From assembly GCA_963789785.1 (NCBI GenBank), contig CAWBNC010000035.1:1-64000 (forward strand): a stretch of 64,000 nt of DNA. Direction: 5' to 3'. The notes beneath the pieces were generated by a model that was given only the letters and a program-made list of their open reading frames with translations, did not search any database and had not been told where the DNA came from. Of this stretch, positions 29,420 to 39,072 are shown piece after piece (position 1 is the first letter of the stretch; each line of letters opens with the position of its first letter). Origin of the DNA: JAEULH01 sp963789785 (GTDB lineage Bacteria > Pseudomonadota > Alphaproteobacteria > Rhodospirillales > Defluviicoccaceae). Both the position numbers and the translations under genes were made by a program.

Positions 29420-29476
29420 GTGGTGCCCAACCTACAGGCAGACTCTTGCGCTATCGTTCTTATGCCTATTTAATCA

Positions 29477-29505
29477 GCAGGTAATGGAGGGCCTGCGCCT
29501 TTTTT
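29477..29505 (+). terminator. possible rho-independent terminator after the CcsA-like gene
   Basis: GCAGG (29477-29481) and CCTGC (29492-29496) can pair across a 10-base loop, followed by GCC and six T residues. The stem is short, so this is a tentative call. Confidence 0.4.
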
Positions 29506-29644
29506 GCAGTACCGACGGCTGAACATAGGGACGAACGAGCCACGCACGGCGCGACATTTCAGGCAGTGCGTGCGTGCTGATCCGGGCTTCGAGTTCGCAG
29601 CCGGAGACGTCATAGGAAGGGATAGGATTTCTTGAGCGGACGCC

Positions 29645-30760
29645 ATGGATAAGCACGTCCTCAGTTTTCGCAGGACGCAAGAGCGCCCTGACGTCGACGC
29701 AGACGCTGTTCTCAATGCTCTGTCGTCGGTGATTATTGTGGTAGCAGGCGATCTTGCCATCCTTCGTGTCAACAACGCAGGAGAACAATTTTTCCAACGT
29801 AGTGCCCAGCATCTTGAGCATATGCAGCTCGACAACCTTCTTCCCGGTGACAGCCCGCTCTTCTCCCTAATCCGCCAGGCGGGCGCGACAAACAGCACGG
29901 TCGCTGAGTACCATATCAATCTATCGAACCCGCGGGTCGGTCATCATGTGGTGAACGTGCAGGCGGCGCCCTTGCCAGAGGTGGCGGGGGCAGTCGTGCT
30001 TTCTTTTCAGGAGCGCTCGGTTGCCGCAAAAATTGACCATCAGCTCACCCATCGCGGGGCTGCCCGGTCAATGAGCGCTATGGCTGCAATGCTTGCGCAT
30101 GAAATCAAGAACCCGCTGGCCGGGATCCGCGGGGCCGCGCAGCTTCTTGAGCAGGGTGTACGTCGGGAAGATCAGTCCCTTACGCGGTTGATATGCGAAG
30201 AGACCGATCGGGTATGCGCTATCGTCAACAGGATGGAGGCGTTCTCGGCAAGCGCGCCTCCGGAACGCGAGGCGGTGAACATCCACGAGGTGCTCGGCCG
30301 CGTTCATGCGCTGGCAGAAAATAGCTTCGGTCGTCATGTGCGCTTCGTCGATGAGTACGATCCATCCTTGCCGCCGGTGTTCGGCAACAAGGATCAGCTG
30401 ATTCAGGTTTTTCTGAATCTGGTCAAGAACGCGGCCGAGGCGGCGCCCGTGGAAGACGGCGAGGTCAGGATTACGACGGCCTACTGGCATGGCGTTCGTT
30501 TCGCCGTTGCGGGCAGTCAATCGCGGGTCGAACTGCCGTTGATGGTCAGCGTTCAGGACAACGGCTCCGGGATCTCCGAAGACATGAAGCAGCATCTTTT
30601 CGAGCCTTTCGTAACGTCGAAGCCGAAGGGCAGCGGACTGGGGCTTGCTCTTGTTGCCAAGATCATCGGGGATCATGGCGGTGTCATCGAATTCGAAAGC
30701 CAGCCGCGCCGGACCTTATTCCGGGTTATGCTGCCAATGTATTCTGGCGGGGATACCTGA
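29645..30760 (+). CDS. ntrB: nitrogen-regulation sensor kinase NtrB
   Basis: NtrB is the cytosolic PII-controlled kinase/phosphatase of NtrC. The 371-residue protein has an N-terminal PAS domain (DVDADAVLNALSSVIIVV onward) and no membrane segment. The phospho-acceptor His is in MLAHEIKNPLAGIRGAAQLL (about residue 152). The HATPase domain has N box FLNLVKNAAEAAP, G1 VQDNGSGI and G2 SKPKGSGLGLALV. It shares one base with the ntrC start (TGATG), indicating translational coupling. Confidence 0.96.
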   Translation: MDKHVLSFRRTQERPDVDADAVLNALSSVIIVVAGDLAILRVNNAGEQFFQRSAQHLEHMQLDNLLPGDSPLFSLIRQAGATNSTVAEYHINLSNPRVGHHVVNVQAAPLPEVAGAVVLSFQERSVAAKIDHQLTHRGAARSMSAMAAMLAHEIKNPLAGIRGAAQLLEQGVRREDQSLTRLICEETDRVCAIVNRMEAFSASAPPEREAVNIHEVLGRVHALAENSFGRHVRFVDEYDPSLPPVFGNKDQLIQVFLNLVKNAAEAAPVEDGEVRITTAYWHGVRFAVAGSQSRVELPLMVSVQDNGSGISEDMKQHLFEPFVTSKPKGSGLGLALVAKIIGDHGGVIEFESQPRRTLFRVMLPMYSGGDT

Positions 30761-32202
30761 TGTCGGCACACACGGTTCTGGTCGCCGATGACGACGCCGC
30801 CATCCGGACCGTCCTCAATCAGGCGCTCGAACGGTCAGGCTACGCTGTGCGGGTGACCGGGAACGCCGCGACGCTGTGGAGGTGGGTCAGCGACGGGCAG
30901 GGCGACGTCGTGATCACCGATGTAGTCATGCCGGATGAAAACGGTCTCGATCTCATCCCGCGCATCCGCAAGATCCGTCCCGAACTGCGGGTCATTGTCA
31001 TGAGTGCGCAAAGCACACTGATGACAGCCCTGAAGGCCACCGAGCGCGGAGCCTTCGAGTATCTTCCGAAGCCTTTCGATCTGAAAGACCTGATCGCCAT
31101 CGTCCGCCGTGCGCTGGAGACGCCAAGGGCACCGGCGCGGTCCGAAGGGGCGAACGACGCTCCGGAAGATGGGCTGCCGCTCATCGGCCGCTCACCTGCC
31201 ATGCAGGAGATCTATCGCACGCTCGCCCGGCTTATGGGTACTGATCTGACGGTGCTGATCAACGGCGAGTCCGGGACCGGAAAAGAGCTCGTCGCACGGG
31301 CCCTTCATGACTACGGCAAGCGTCGCGGCGGGCCGTTCGTGGCCATCAACATGGCCGCCATCCCGCGCGAGCTGATCGAAAGCGAGCTGTTCGGCCACGA
31401 GAAGGGCGCCTTCACCGGTGCCACCCATCGCAGCGCCGGCCGCTTCGAGCAAGCCGAGGGCGGCACGCTGTTCCTTGATGAAATTGGCGACATGCCCGCG
31501 GAAGCGCAAACGCGGCTTCTGCGGGTACTGCAGGAAGGAGAGTACACCTCCGTTGGCGGACGCATCCCGATCCGTGCCAACGTCCGCATTGTCGCCGCAA
31601 CGCATCACGATCTACGGCTACTCATTCGCCAGGGGCTGTTCCGCGAGGACCTGTACTTCCGCCTGAGCGTGGTTCCCATTCGACTACCCCCACTGCGCGA
31701 GCGGACTGGCGACATACCGGAGCTGGTGCGCCATTTCATGGCGCGCGCGACAACCGACGGTCTGTCGCCGAAGACCCTGGAATCGGCGGCGATGGAGCGG
31801 CTGAAGGCTTACCGCTGGCCCGGCAATGTTCGCGAGCTGGAGAATCTCGTGCGGCGGCTTACCGCTCTTTACTCGGACGAGGTCGTCGGGATCGGCGTTA
31901 TCGAGGCGGAGCTGGCAGACGTCTCGCCGCCCGCGCCGGAGCCCGAGGGAAACGGCCTTGGCCATTCCATGGAGCGGCATCTGCGGTCGTATTTCCTTGC
32001 GCACGGCGAGGGACTACCGGCACCTGGCCTGTTTGACAGGGTGATCCGCGAGGTTGAACGGCCACTAATCGCTCTTACTCTCGAAGCAACTCGCGGCAAC
32101 CAGATTCGGGCAGCGGAAGTGTTGGGTCTCAATCGCAACACCTTGCGCAAAAAGATCAGGGATCTAAGCATACCCGTCGTCCGCGGCGGTGGCGGTCGTT
32201 GA
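30760..32202 (+). CDS. ntrC: nitrogen-regulation response regulator NtrC
   Basis: The 480-residue sigma-54 activator has an N-terminal receiver domain (VLVADDDAAIR, phospho-acceptor Asp in DVVITDVVMP). The AAA+ domain has Walker A INGESGTGKE (about residue 168), an intact ESELFGHEKGAFTGATHRSA loop for sigma-54 contact (about 216) and Walker B GGTLFLDEIGD. The C-terminal Fis-type DNA-binding helix is LEATRGNQIRAAEVLGLNRN. It forms the classic pair with NtrB for ammonium-limitation genes. ntrY begins within its last codons. Confidence 0.97.
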   Translation: MSAHTVLVADDDAAIRTVLNQALERSGYAVRVTGNAATLWRWVSDGQGDVVITDVVMPDENGLDLIPRIRKIRPELRVIVMSAQSTLMTALKATERGAFEYLPKPFDLKDLIAIVRRALETPRAPARSEGANDAPEDGLPLIGRSPAMQEIYRTLARLMGTDLTVLINGESGTGKELVARALHDYGKRRGGPFVAINMAAIPRELIESELFGHEKGAFTGATHRSAGRFEQAEGGTLFLDEIGDMPAEAQTRLLRVLQEGEYTSVGGRIPIRANVRIVAATHHDLRLLIRQGLFREDLYFRLSVVPIRLPPLRERTGDIPELVRHFMARATTDGLSPKTLESAAMERLKAYRWPGNVRELENLVRRLTALYSDEVVGIGVIEAELADVSPPAPEPEGNGLGHSMERHLRSYFLAHGEGLPAPGLFDRVIREVERPLIALTLEATRGNQIRAAEVLGLNRNTLRKKIRDLSIPVVRGGGGR

Positions 32203-34526
32203 GCGGCATCCCGTTTTGGCGGGCCTTCGCGGCTCGCTTCGCGCAATGGTCGCGTCGGGTCGATCTCGAGCGCAAGCTTGCCTTCGGCTTAACTCTTGCT
32301 GCCGTGCTTTCGGGTATCGCGACTGTCGCTTCCTGGACAGGCGCACGGGAGTTTGGCCCTGATCCAGACACCGTCCTTGGCCTTCTCGTTCTCGACACCA
32401 TTCTGCTCCTGCTCCTCGGGGCATTGGTCGCGCGTCAGCTCGTCCGTCTCTGGACCGAACGCCGTCGCGGGCTCGCCGGTTCTGGCCTGCACGTTCGCCT
32501 CGTCTTGATGTTCAGCCTGGTCGCTGTCACACCGGCAATCCTGGTCGCTGTTTTTTCCGCCTTGTTTCTAAACTTTGGCATTCAGGCCTGGTTTAGTGAG
32601 CGCGTACGCACCGCAATTGAAGCGTCGAATGCCGTAGCTCAGGCATACCTCGAAGAGCATCGCCAGGGTATACGTGCCGAAGCCTTTGCGATGGCCAACG
32701 ACCTCAACCGGGAGGCGTCTTCGCTGATGCGTGACCTGGGGGCATTCGACAGCCGCCTTGATATCGAGGCGCGCACGCGCTCGCTGTCCGAAGCCATGGT
32801 GGTGGACGGCAGCGGCCGGGTCATCTCGACGTCGCCGTTGAGCCTGACCCTGGAGTTGGAACTCGTTCCGTGGCAGGCAATCGAGCAGGCGAACCGCGGT
32901 CAGGTTGCCGTTCTTACCAACGATCAGGACGAGCGGGTCCGGGCTGTCGTTAAGCTCAACCGCTTTATCGACGCGTACCTCGTCGTTGGCCGCTTCATCG
33001 ACCCTTCGGTTCTGGACCACATTTCTCAGACGGAGACCGCCGTCGCCCAGTATCGCCGGCTGGAAGCCCGCCGCGAAGGCATCCTGATCACGTTCGTGCT
33101 TATCTTCGTCGTTGTCGCGCTACTTCTTCTCCTCGCGGCGGTGTGGATCGGGCTGACGCTGGCGACACAGATAACCAAACCAATCAGCAAGTTGATCACG
33201 GCCGCCGAGCAGGTTCGCAGGGGCGACCTGGCAGTGCGCGTCGATGCCGAGGCGTCTGTCGACGAGATCGGTACTCTGAGCCGAGCCTTCAACAGGATGA
33301 CCAGCCAGCTGCAAACTCAGCAGGAGGGCCTCGTCCTTGCCAATAAGGTTCTTGACGAACGAAGACGCTTTACCGAAGCGGTCCTGACCGGTGTTTCGGC
33401 AGGCGTTGTGGGATTGGATGCGAGCGGCGCCATTGAGTTGCCTAACCGATCAGCTTCGGAGCTGTTCGGTATCGACCTGGATAAGGAGATTGGCCGACCC
33501 CTTGTCGAAATCGCGCCGGAAATGGGCGAGCTTGTCGCCAATGCGATGAGGTGGCCGGCTCGCCAGTCGGAAGCGGAAGTCAAGCTTGTCCGCGAGGACA
33601 AGACGTGCACGTTCCTCGCGCGTATCGTTGCCGAACGATCAAGCGGCGCCACGACGGGCTATGTGTTGACCTTTGATGATGTCTCCGCTCTGGTTGCCGC
33701 GGAGCGTAAGGCCGCCTGGGCTGACGTCGCGCGCCGCATCGCGCACGAGATCAAGAATCCGTTGACGCCCATCCAGCTTGCCTCCGAGAGGCTGAAGCGG
33801 AAATATCTGAAGGAGATCCGATCCGATCCGGAGACCTTTGCCGCCTGTACCGATACGATCTCCCGGCAGGTCGAGGACATCGGGCGAATGGTCGACGAAT
33901 TCTCCGCTTTTTCGCGAATGCCGCGGCCGGAGATGAAGATTGAGAACCTCAATGATTTGGTTCGTCAGGTCGGTTTTCTGGAGCATAACCGCAATCCCGA
34001 TGTGCGCGTCGAGCTGGAAACCCCGGACAATCCGGTTCCAATGCGCTGTGACGGCCGGCAGATCTCCCAGGCGTTGACCAATCTGATCAAGAACGCGGCG
34101 GAGGCGATCGCGGCACGCAAGCCGGATCCCGATCAACCATTGCCGCCGGGTGAGATTCGCGTGATTGTGCGCAGTGGAGCGCAGGACGACAAACAGCGAT
34201 ACGTTAGAATTATCGTTGAGGATAACGGCTGCGGGTTGCCCTCGGATCAGCGTGATCGACTAACCGAGCCCTATGTTACGACCCGTGTAAAGGGCACCGG
34301 ACTCGGCCTTGCCATTGTAAAGAAGATCATGGAAGACCACGGTGCCGAGCTTAGTCTTGCAGATCGGAAGGAGGGCGGCGCCCGCGTGTCAATGGTATTT
34401 CACGCAGCGCGGCCCGTCACGAGCACAGCCGAGGGCGTCCCCGGTAGAACAACCAGTGCCTCGTTGGATCAGGGCGAACCGGAAGAAACAGGTTTAGGCA
34501 GCGAAATTTCGGCCAATGTCCAGTAG
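32199..34526 (+). CDS. ntrY: membrane sensor kinase NtrY
   Basis: This 775-residue kinase is linked in alphaproteobacteria to nitrogen and redox/respiratory control. N-terminal helices at about 25-50, 65-85 and 100-130 (LVAVTPAILVAVFSALFL) and one at about 285-315 (ITFVLIFVVVALLLLLAAVW) enclose a periplasmic region. HAMP, PAS and HisKA domains follow, with the His in RRIAHEIKNPLTPIQLASER (about 515). The HATPase domain has VEDNGCGLP and VKGTGLGLAIV. Translation starts at a TTG that overlaps the ntrC stop (TTGA). The coding region overlaps ntrX by 11 bases. Confidence 0.95.
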   Translation: MSGIPFWRAFAARFAQWSRRVDLERKLAFGLTLAAVLSGIATVASWTGAREFGPDPDTVLGLLVLDTILLLLLGALVARQLVRLWTERRRGLAGSGLHVRLVLMFSLVAVTPAILVAVFSALFLNFGIQAWFSERVRTAIEASNAVAQAYLEEHRQGIRAEAFAMANDLNREASSLMRDLGAFDSRLDIEARTRSLSEAMVVDGSGRVISTSPLSLTLELELVPWQAIEQANRGQVAVLTNDQDERVRAVVKLNRFIDAYLVVGRFIDPSVLDHISQTETAVAQYRRLEARREGILITFVLIFVVVALLLLLAAVWIGLTLATQITKPISKLITAAEQVRRGDLAVRVDAEASVDEIGTLSRAFNRMTSQLQTQQEGLVLANKVLDERRRFTEAVLTGVSAGVVGLDASGAIELPNRSASELFGIDLDKEIGRPLVEIAPEMGELVANAMRWPARQSEAEVKLVREDKTCTFLARIVAERSSGATTGYVLTFDDVSALVAAERKAAWADVARRIAHEIKNPLTPIQLASERLKRKYLKEIRSDPETFAACTDTISRQVEDIGRMVDEFSAFSRMPRPEMKIENLNDLVRQVGFLEHNRNPDVRVELETPDNPVPMRCDGRQISQALTNLIKNAAEAIAARKPDPDQPLPPGEIRVIVRSGAQDDKQRYVRIIVEDNGCGLPSDQRDRLTEPYVTTRVKGTGLGLAIVKKIMEDHGAELSLADRKEGGARVSMVFHAARPVTSTAEGVPGRTTSASLDQGEPEETGLGSEISANVQ

Positions 34527-35943
34527 CGCGCATACCGTGGCCGACGATGTTCTGATTGTCGATGATGAGGCCGACATCCGCGCCTTGGTTGCCGGCATCC
34601 TCGGCGACGAGGGTTATCAGACCCGCGAGGCCGCTGACAGCGACGCAACCGTTGCCGCCATAGCGTCGCGGCGGCCGTCGCTTGTTCTTCTCGATATCTG
34701 GTTGCAGGGCAGCCGTCTTGACGGCATGGCGCTGCTGAAGCAGTTGAAGGGCGAAGACTCGACCCTGCCGATCGTCATAATGAGCGGTCATGGAACGATC
34801 GAAACAGCCGTTCAGGCGATCAAGTTCGGCGCCTACGACTTTATCGAAAAGCCGTTCAAGGCCGACCGGATGATGCTGGTCGTCCGGCGCGCGATCGAAG
34901 CCGCGAAATTGCGCCGAGAGAACGAGGAGCTTCGTCTGCGCGCTGACGCTGCTCCACAACTTATCGGGGCGTCGCCGGTCGTCCAGCAATTGCGCCAGGC
35001 CATCGAGCGCGTTGCGCCAACGAACAGTCGCGTTCTCATCTCGGGGCCGGCCGGCAGTGGCAAGGAGGTTGTTGCTCGCCTCATCCACCTGAGCTCGCGG
35101 CGGGCGCTGGGACCGTTCGTGGTCGTAAACTGCGCCTCGATGGCGCCCGAGCGGATGGAGGTGGAGCTCTTCGGAGTTGAAGTTTCGGTCGATGGTGACC
35201 AGCCCCAACGAAGGGTCGGGACGTTCGAGGCTGCCCATAACGGCACGCTGTTCCTTGACGAGGTCGCCGACATGCCGCTGGAGACACAGGGCAAGATCGT
35301 TCGCGTTCTCCAGGAGCAGGTGTTTAATCGGGTTCATGGGCGAACGCGCGTGGAGGTCAACGTCCGGGTGATCGCGTCGACCACCCGCAGTCTGACCGAA
35401 GACATCCGCGCCGGGCGTTTTCGCGAGGATCTCTTCTACCGCCTAAGCGTTGTGCCGGTCCGTGTGCCGGCGCTCAAAGAGCGGCGGGAAGATGTCCCTC
35501 TGCTCGCCCGCCATTTCATGGGTCGAGCGGCGGATGCATCCGGGCAACGCTCAAGATTGATCAGTGAGGACGCCATGGCCGCGTTGCAGACCTATGACTG
35601 GCCAGGGAATGTTCGGGAACTGCGCAACATCATTGAGCGGCTGCTGATCATGGCGCCGGGAGCGGCGGGAGATCCGATACGGGCTGATATGTTGCCGATC
35701 GAGTTCGACGGCAGCTTGTCTGCGGGCCGTAAGTCGAACCGCAATGCCGAGATCATGGGACTGCCGCTGCGCGACGCTCGGGAGATTTTCGAGCGCGAGT
35801 ACCTGCTTGCGCAGGTGACCCGGTTCGGCGGCAACATTTCCCGCACCGCCGCCTTTATCGGCATGGAGCGTTCGGCGCTCCACCGCAAGCTCAAGGCTCT
35901 TGGCATTCAACCGGAAGAGAAGGTCCGGATTGCGAGCGAATAA
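34516..35943 (+). CDS. ntrX: NtrX response regulator
   Basis: The 475-residue partner of NtrY has a receiver domain (DVLIVDDEADIRALVAGI, Asp in LVLLDIWLQGS), an AAA+ domain with Walker A GPAGSGKE (about residue 176) and GTLFLDEVADMP, and a C-terminal Fis-like helix (GGNISRTAAFIGMERSALH). The sigma-54-contacting GAFTGA loop is missing: ELFG is followed directly by VEVSVDGDQPQRRVG. That is the known NtrX peculiarity and implies it does not activate sigma-54 polymerase in the NtrC manner. It is followed 47 bp later by trkA. Confidence 0.95.
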   Translation: MSSSAHTVADDVLIVDDEADIRALVAGILGDEGYQTREAADSDATVAAIASRRPSLVLLDIWLQGSRLDGMALLKQLKGEDSTLPIVIMSGHGTIETAVQAIKFGAYDFIEKPFKADRMMLVVRRAIEAAKLRRENEELRLRADAAPQLIGASPVVQQLRQAIERVAPTNSRVLISGPAGSGKEVVARLIHLSSRRALGPFVVVNCASMAPERMEVELFGVEVSVDGDQPQRRVGTFEAAHNGTLFLDEVADMPLETQGKIVRVLQEQVFNRVHGRTRVEVNVRVIASTTRSLTEDIRAGRFREDLFYRLSVVPVRVPALKERREDVPLLARHFMGRAADASGQRSRLISEDAMAALQTYDWPGNVRELRNIIERLLIMAPGAAGDPIRADMLPIEFDGSLSAGRKSNRNAEIMGLPLRDAREIFEREYLLAQVTRFGGNISRTAAFIGMERSALHRKLKALGIQPEEKVRIASE

Positions 35944-35990
35944 CACCTGTCGGCCTGCTACGCCGTTACCTTCAGTCTGAGAGCCAGAGC

Positions 35991-37368
35991 ATGCGGATCA
36001 TTATTTGCGGCGCGGGTCAGGTCGGCTTCAACATTGCCCGCCAGCTCGCCCGCGAGGGTAACGACGTTACGGTAATAGACACCTCGCCTGAGTTGATTCG
36101 GAGGATCAACGACAACCTCGACGCCCAGGGAGTCGTTGGTCATGCGTCCCGCCCAGACGTTCTCGAACGCGCCGGGACAGCGGATGCCGACATGATCATT
36201 GCGGTGACTGTTGGCGATGAAACAAACATGATCGCCTGTCAGATCGCTCATTCCCTGTTTGAGGTGCCGCTGAAGGTCGCGCGAATACGCGAGCAGAGTT
36301 ACTTAAACCCATCCTGGGCAAATCTTTTCTCGCGCGAGCATCTGCCGATCGACGTGATCATCTCGCCAGAAGTTGAAGTGGCGCGAGCAATAGCCCGGCG
36401 GCTGAAGGTGCCGGGGGCCTTCGAGATGATTCCGGTGGCCGATGACAAGGTTCGGCTCCTCGGCGTCCGCTGTGAGGAAGACTGCCCGCTGGTCAACACG
36501 CCAATCAAGCAGCTGACGCAGCTTTTCCCGGAACTGAATATCGTCATTGTCGCTCTGCTGCGGCAGGGCCAGGCGGTGCGGCTGACTGGCGACGATCAGA
36601 TGATCGTTGGCGACGACGTCTACTTCGTGGTTGAGACGGCGCAGGTGTCGAGGGCGATGACCGCCTTCGGCCATGAGGAGCCGGAAGCGCGGCGGATGCT
36701 GATCTGCGGCGGCGGCAACATAGCGCTGCTGCTTGCTCAGGAGATCGAGCGCGAATACCCCTGGGTCAACGCCAAGATCATTGAGGCGGATGCCGAACGT
36801 GCGGCGGAAGTGGCGAGTCTTCTGACGAAAACCGTTGTCCTCAATGGTGATGTGCTCGATCCGGAAATCCTTGAAGAGGCGGGTGTCTCGGCAACCGACA
36901 CGGTTGTCACCGTCACCAACGGCGACGAGACCAACATTCTGTCCTCCCTGCTGGCCAAGCGGCACGGTGCCCGCCGCGCGATCACGCTGCTTAACAAGAG
37001 CACCTACGAGCCGCTGATGACGACGCTGGGCATTGACGTCATTGTCAGTCCGCGTAACATCACGGCTTCGACAATCCTCCAGCACGTCCGCCGCGGCCGG
37101 ATCTATTCCGTACACACGCTGCGGGAGGGTTTCGGTGAGCTGATCGAGGCGGAGGCGCTGGAGACGTCCAGCCTCGTCGGGGCCCCTCTGAAGGAGGTAA
37201 AGCTGCCACCCGGCGTCATGATCGGCGGCATCGTCCGCAACGGACAGGTCATCAGCCCGCGCGGCAACACGGTCATCCAGAACAAGGACCGAGTTCGTAC
37301 TGTTCGCAACTTCGGATGCAGTAAAAAAGGTCGAAAAGCTGTTCTCGGTCCGGCTCGAGTATTTTTAG
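35991..37368 (+). CDS. trkA: Trk potassium transport regulatory protein TrkA (one frameshift near C terminus)
   Basis: TrkA is the peripheral NAD-binding subunit that gates the TrkH/TrkG potassium channel. The 458-residue corrected product has two tandem RCK units. Each opens with a Rossmann motif (IIICGAGQVGFNIARQLA and MLICGGGNIALLLAQEI) and is followed by a TrkA_C domain. At 37291-37296 the sequence GAGTTC shifts the frame; removing one T restores RVVLFATSDAVKKVEKLF and a stop at 37368, 4 bases before the next gene. Without correction the frame runs into the aminotransferase. It is the usual neighbour of ntrX. Confidence 0.94.
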
Positions 37369-37372
37369 CGCT

Positions 37373-38230
37373 GTGGGAGCTATCGCCTACGTCGACGGCC
37401 GTTACGTACCCCATGGCCATGCTCATGTGCACGTCGAGGATCGTGGCTATCAGTTCGCAGACGCTGTTTACGAGGTGATTGCAGTTCACCGCGGCCGGCT
37501 CGTCGATGAAAACGAGCACCTGGAGCGGCTGGGCAGGTCCCTCGCGGCGTTGGGGATCGACCGGCCGGTTAGTATTCGGGCGCTCCACACAAAGATGCTT
37601 GAGATGATCCGGCGCAACCGGGTTTATTCCCGAGGCATTGTTTACATCCAGATCAGCCGCGGCGTTGCGCCGCGCAATCACCTGTTCCCGGGCGCATGCC
37701 GGCCGATACTCGTCATGACAGCAAAATCCCTGGCACCGTTCGACTACATGGCCGCCTGTCGCGGCGTCTCTGTGGTTACGACCGATGATCTGCGCTGGCG
37801 ACGCTGCGACATCAAATCGACGTCCCTGATTGCCAACGTTCTTGCGCGCCAAGCCGCTCACGAGGTTGGTGCGTTCGAGGCCTGGTTGGTCGAGGAAGAC
37901 GTCGTCACCGAAGGCACCGCTTCCAACGCCTGGATTGTCACCCATGACGGTCTGCTGCTGACCCACAATGCCAACAACGCCATCCTGAATGGGATCACCC
38001 GGCAGGCGGTGGTGCAACTCGCCGCCGAGCATGGTCTCAACCTGCGCGAAGACGCATTTACCGTTTCCGAGGCAAAGTCAGCCGCCGAGGCGTTCCTGAC
38101 CAGCACCACGTCAATGGTGAAGCCGGTCGTTCGGATCGACGACACCGTGATTGGCGATGGAACTATCGGCCCGCTATCTCGACGCCTGCTCGACTATTAC
38201 GTTGCCCGCGCCGGCGAGAGAAGGACCTGA
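37373..38230 (+). CDS. dat: D-amino-acid aminotransferase (class IV PLP enzyme)
   Basis: The 285-residue enzyme belongs to fold type IV and interconverts D-alanine and D-glutamate with 2-oxo acids, supplying cell-wall D-amino acids. Seen are YVDGRYVPHGHAHVHVEDRG, FADAVYEVIAV, the likely PLP Lys in RRCDIKSTSLIANVLARQ, and EGTASNAWIV with NGITRQAVVQLA for phosphate binding. Length is standard. The start is GTG at 37373, four bases after the corrected trkA stop, and the gene precedes a HAD phosphatase by 5 bases. Confidence 0.9.
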   Translation: MGAIAYVDGRYVPHGHAHVHVEDRGYQFADAVYEVIAVHRGRLVDENEHLERLGRSLAALGIDRPVSIRALHTKMLEMIRRNRVYSRGIVYIQISRGVAPRNHLFPGACRPILVMTAKSLAPFDYMAACRGVSVVTTDDLRWRRCDIKSTSLIANVLARQAAHEVGAFEAWLVEEDVVTEGTASNAWIVTHDGLLLTHNANNAILNGITRQAVVQLAAEHGLNLREDAFTVSEAKSAAEAFLTSTTSMVKPVVRIDDTVIGDGTIGPLSRRLLDYYVARAGERRT

Positions 38231-38235
38231 CTGCC

Positions 38236-38922
38236 GTGCAGACGTGCGCGCGCGGCGGCCGGGAAGGCGAAACGCTCCTGCCACCGCTGGCGATTATATT
38301 CGACTGGGATAACACGCTCATCGATAGCTGGGCGGCCATACAGGATGCGCAGAATTTCACGCTAGCTTACTTCGGCCTGAAACCCTGGACGTTCGAGGAG
38401 ATTCGAACGAGGGTCCGTGGATCGATGCGCGATACGTTTCCGCAGATCTTTGGAAAACGCTGGCGCGAAGCCGGCGAGGTCTTCTATGCGCGCTTCACCG
38501 AACACCATCTCGAGACCTTGCGGCCACTTCCCGGGGCTGAGGAAATGCTTACGGCTCTGAGAAATGCGGGCGTCTATCTCGCTGTCGTCAGCAACAAGAA
38601 AGGGGATTACCTGAGGGCTGAGGCGGCGCGCCTCGCCTGGAAACCCTTCTTCGCCAGCATCGTCGGCGCTTTTGACGCTCCCAGGGACAAGCCGGCCACC
38701 GATCCGGTTGAGCTCGCGCTCGCGGGCAGCGGCATCACATCCGGTCGGCGGGTCTGGTTTGCCGGCGACACCGACATCGATCTTCAATGCGCCGCGAATT
38801 CCGGCTGCGTTCCCGTGCTGGTCCGAGCTACGCCGCCAGGGCCAGACGAGTTCCCCAACCATCCACCCGCCGTGTATGCCGCTAACTGCATCTCCCTTTT
38901 AAAGATCGTGCGGAACCTGTAA
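38236..38922 (+). CDS. HAD-superfamily phosphatase, phosphoglycolate-phosphatase-like
   Basis: This 228-residue protein has motif I IIFDWDNTLIDSW with both catalytic Asp residues. A helical cap follows, then motif II VVSNKKGDYL, the motif III Lys in RDKPATDPVELAL and motif IV WFAGDTDIDLQCA. The organisation matches Gph-type phosphatases, but the substrate is not determined. It begins at GTG 38236, directly behind the D-amino-acid aminotransferase and upstream of hfq, an order common in Rhodospirillales. Confidence 0.82.
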   Translation: MQTCARGGREGETLLPPLAIIFDWDNTLIDSWAAIQDAQNFTLAYFGLKPWTFEEIRTRVRGSMRDTFPQIFGKRWREAGEVFYARFTEHHLETLRPLPGAEEMLTALRNAGVYLAVVSNKKGDYLRAEAARLAWKPFFASIVGAFDAPRDKPATDPVELALAGSGITSGRRVWFAGDTDIDLQCAANSGCVPVLVRATPPGPDEFPNHPPAVYAANCISLLKIVRNL

Positions 38923-39000
38923 GCTTCGCGCAGCAATCAATATCCAGCAGCGAGGCGGCTCGGGGGAACCGCCCGGCCGTTTTTGCCGTTCCTTAACTGC

Positions 39001-39029
39001 TTGAGCGGCGGTGCTGACGACCCTATTCC
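39001..39029 (+). promoter_or_regulatory. weak candidate promoter of hfq
   Basis: TTGAGC (39001-39006) and TATTCC (39024-39029) are separated by 17 bp and lie about 45 bases before the hfq ATG. Hexamer matches are 4 of 6 and 3 of 6, so the call rests mainly on spacing and position. Confidence 0.25.
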
Positions 39030-39072
39030 TGTCTGGCGCCGTTCGATGAACAATGAAAAGAGGGGTAGTTCC

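Noticed and set aside
38945..38985. Hairpin and T run between the HAD gene and hfq as a terminator
   Set aside because: The stem is only GGCGG/CCGCC with a 10-base loop, and six bases separate it from the T run; too weak to call.
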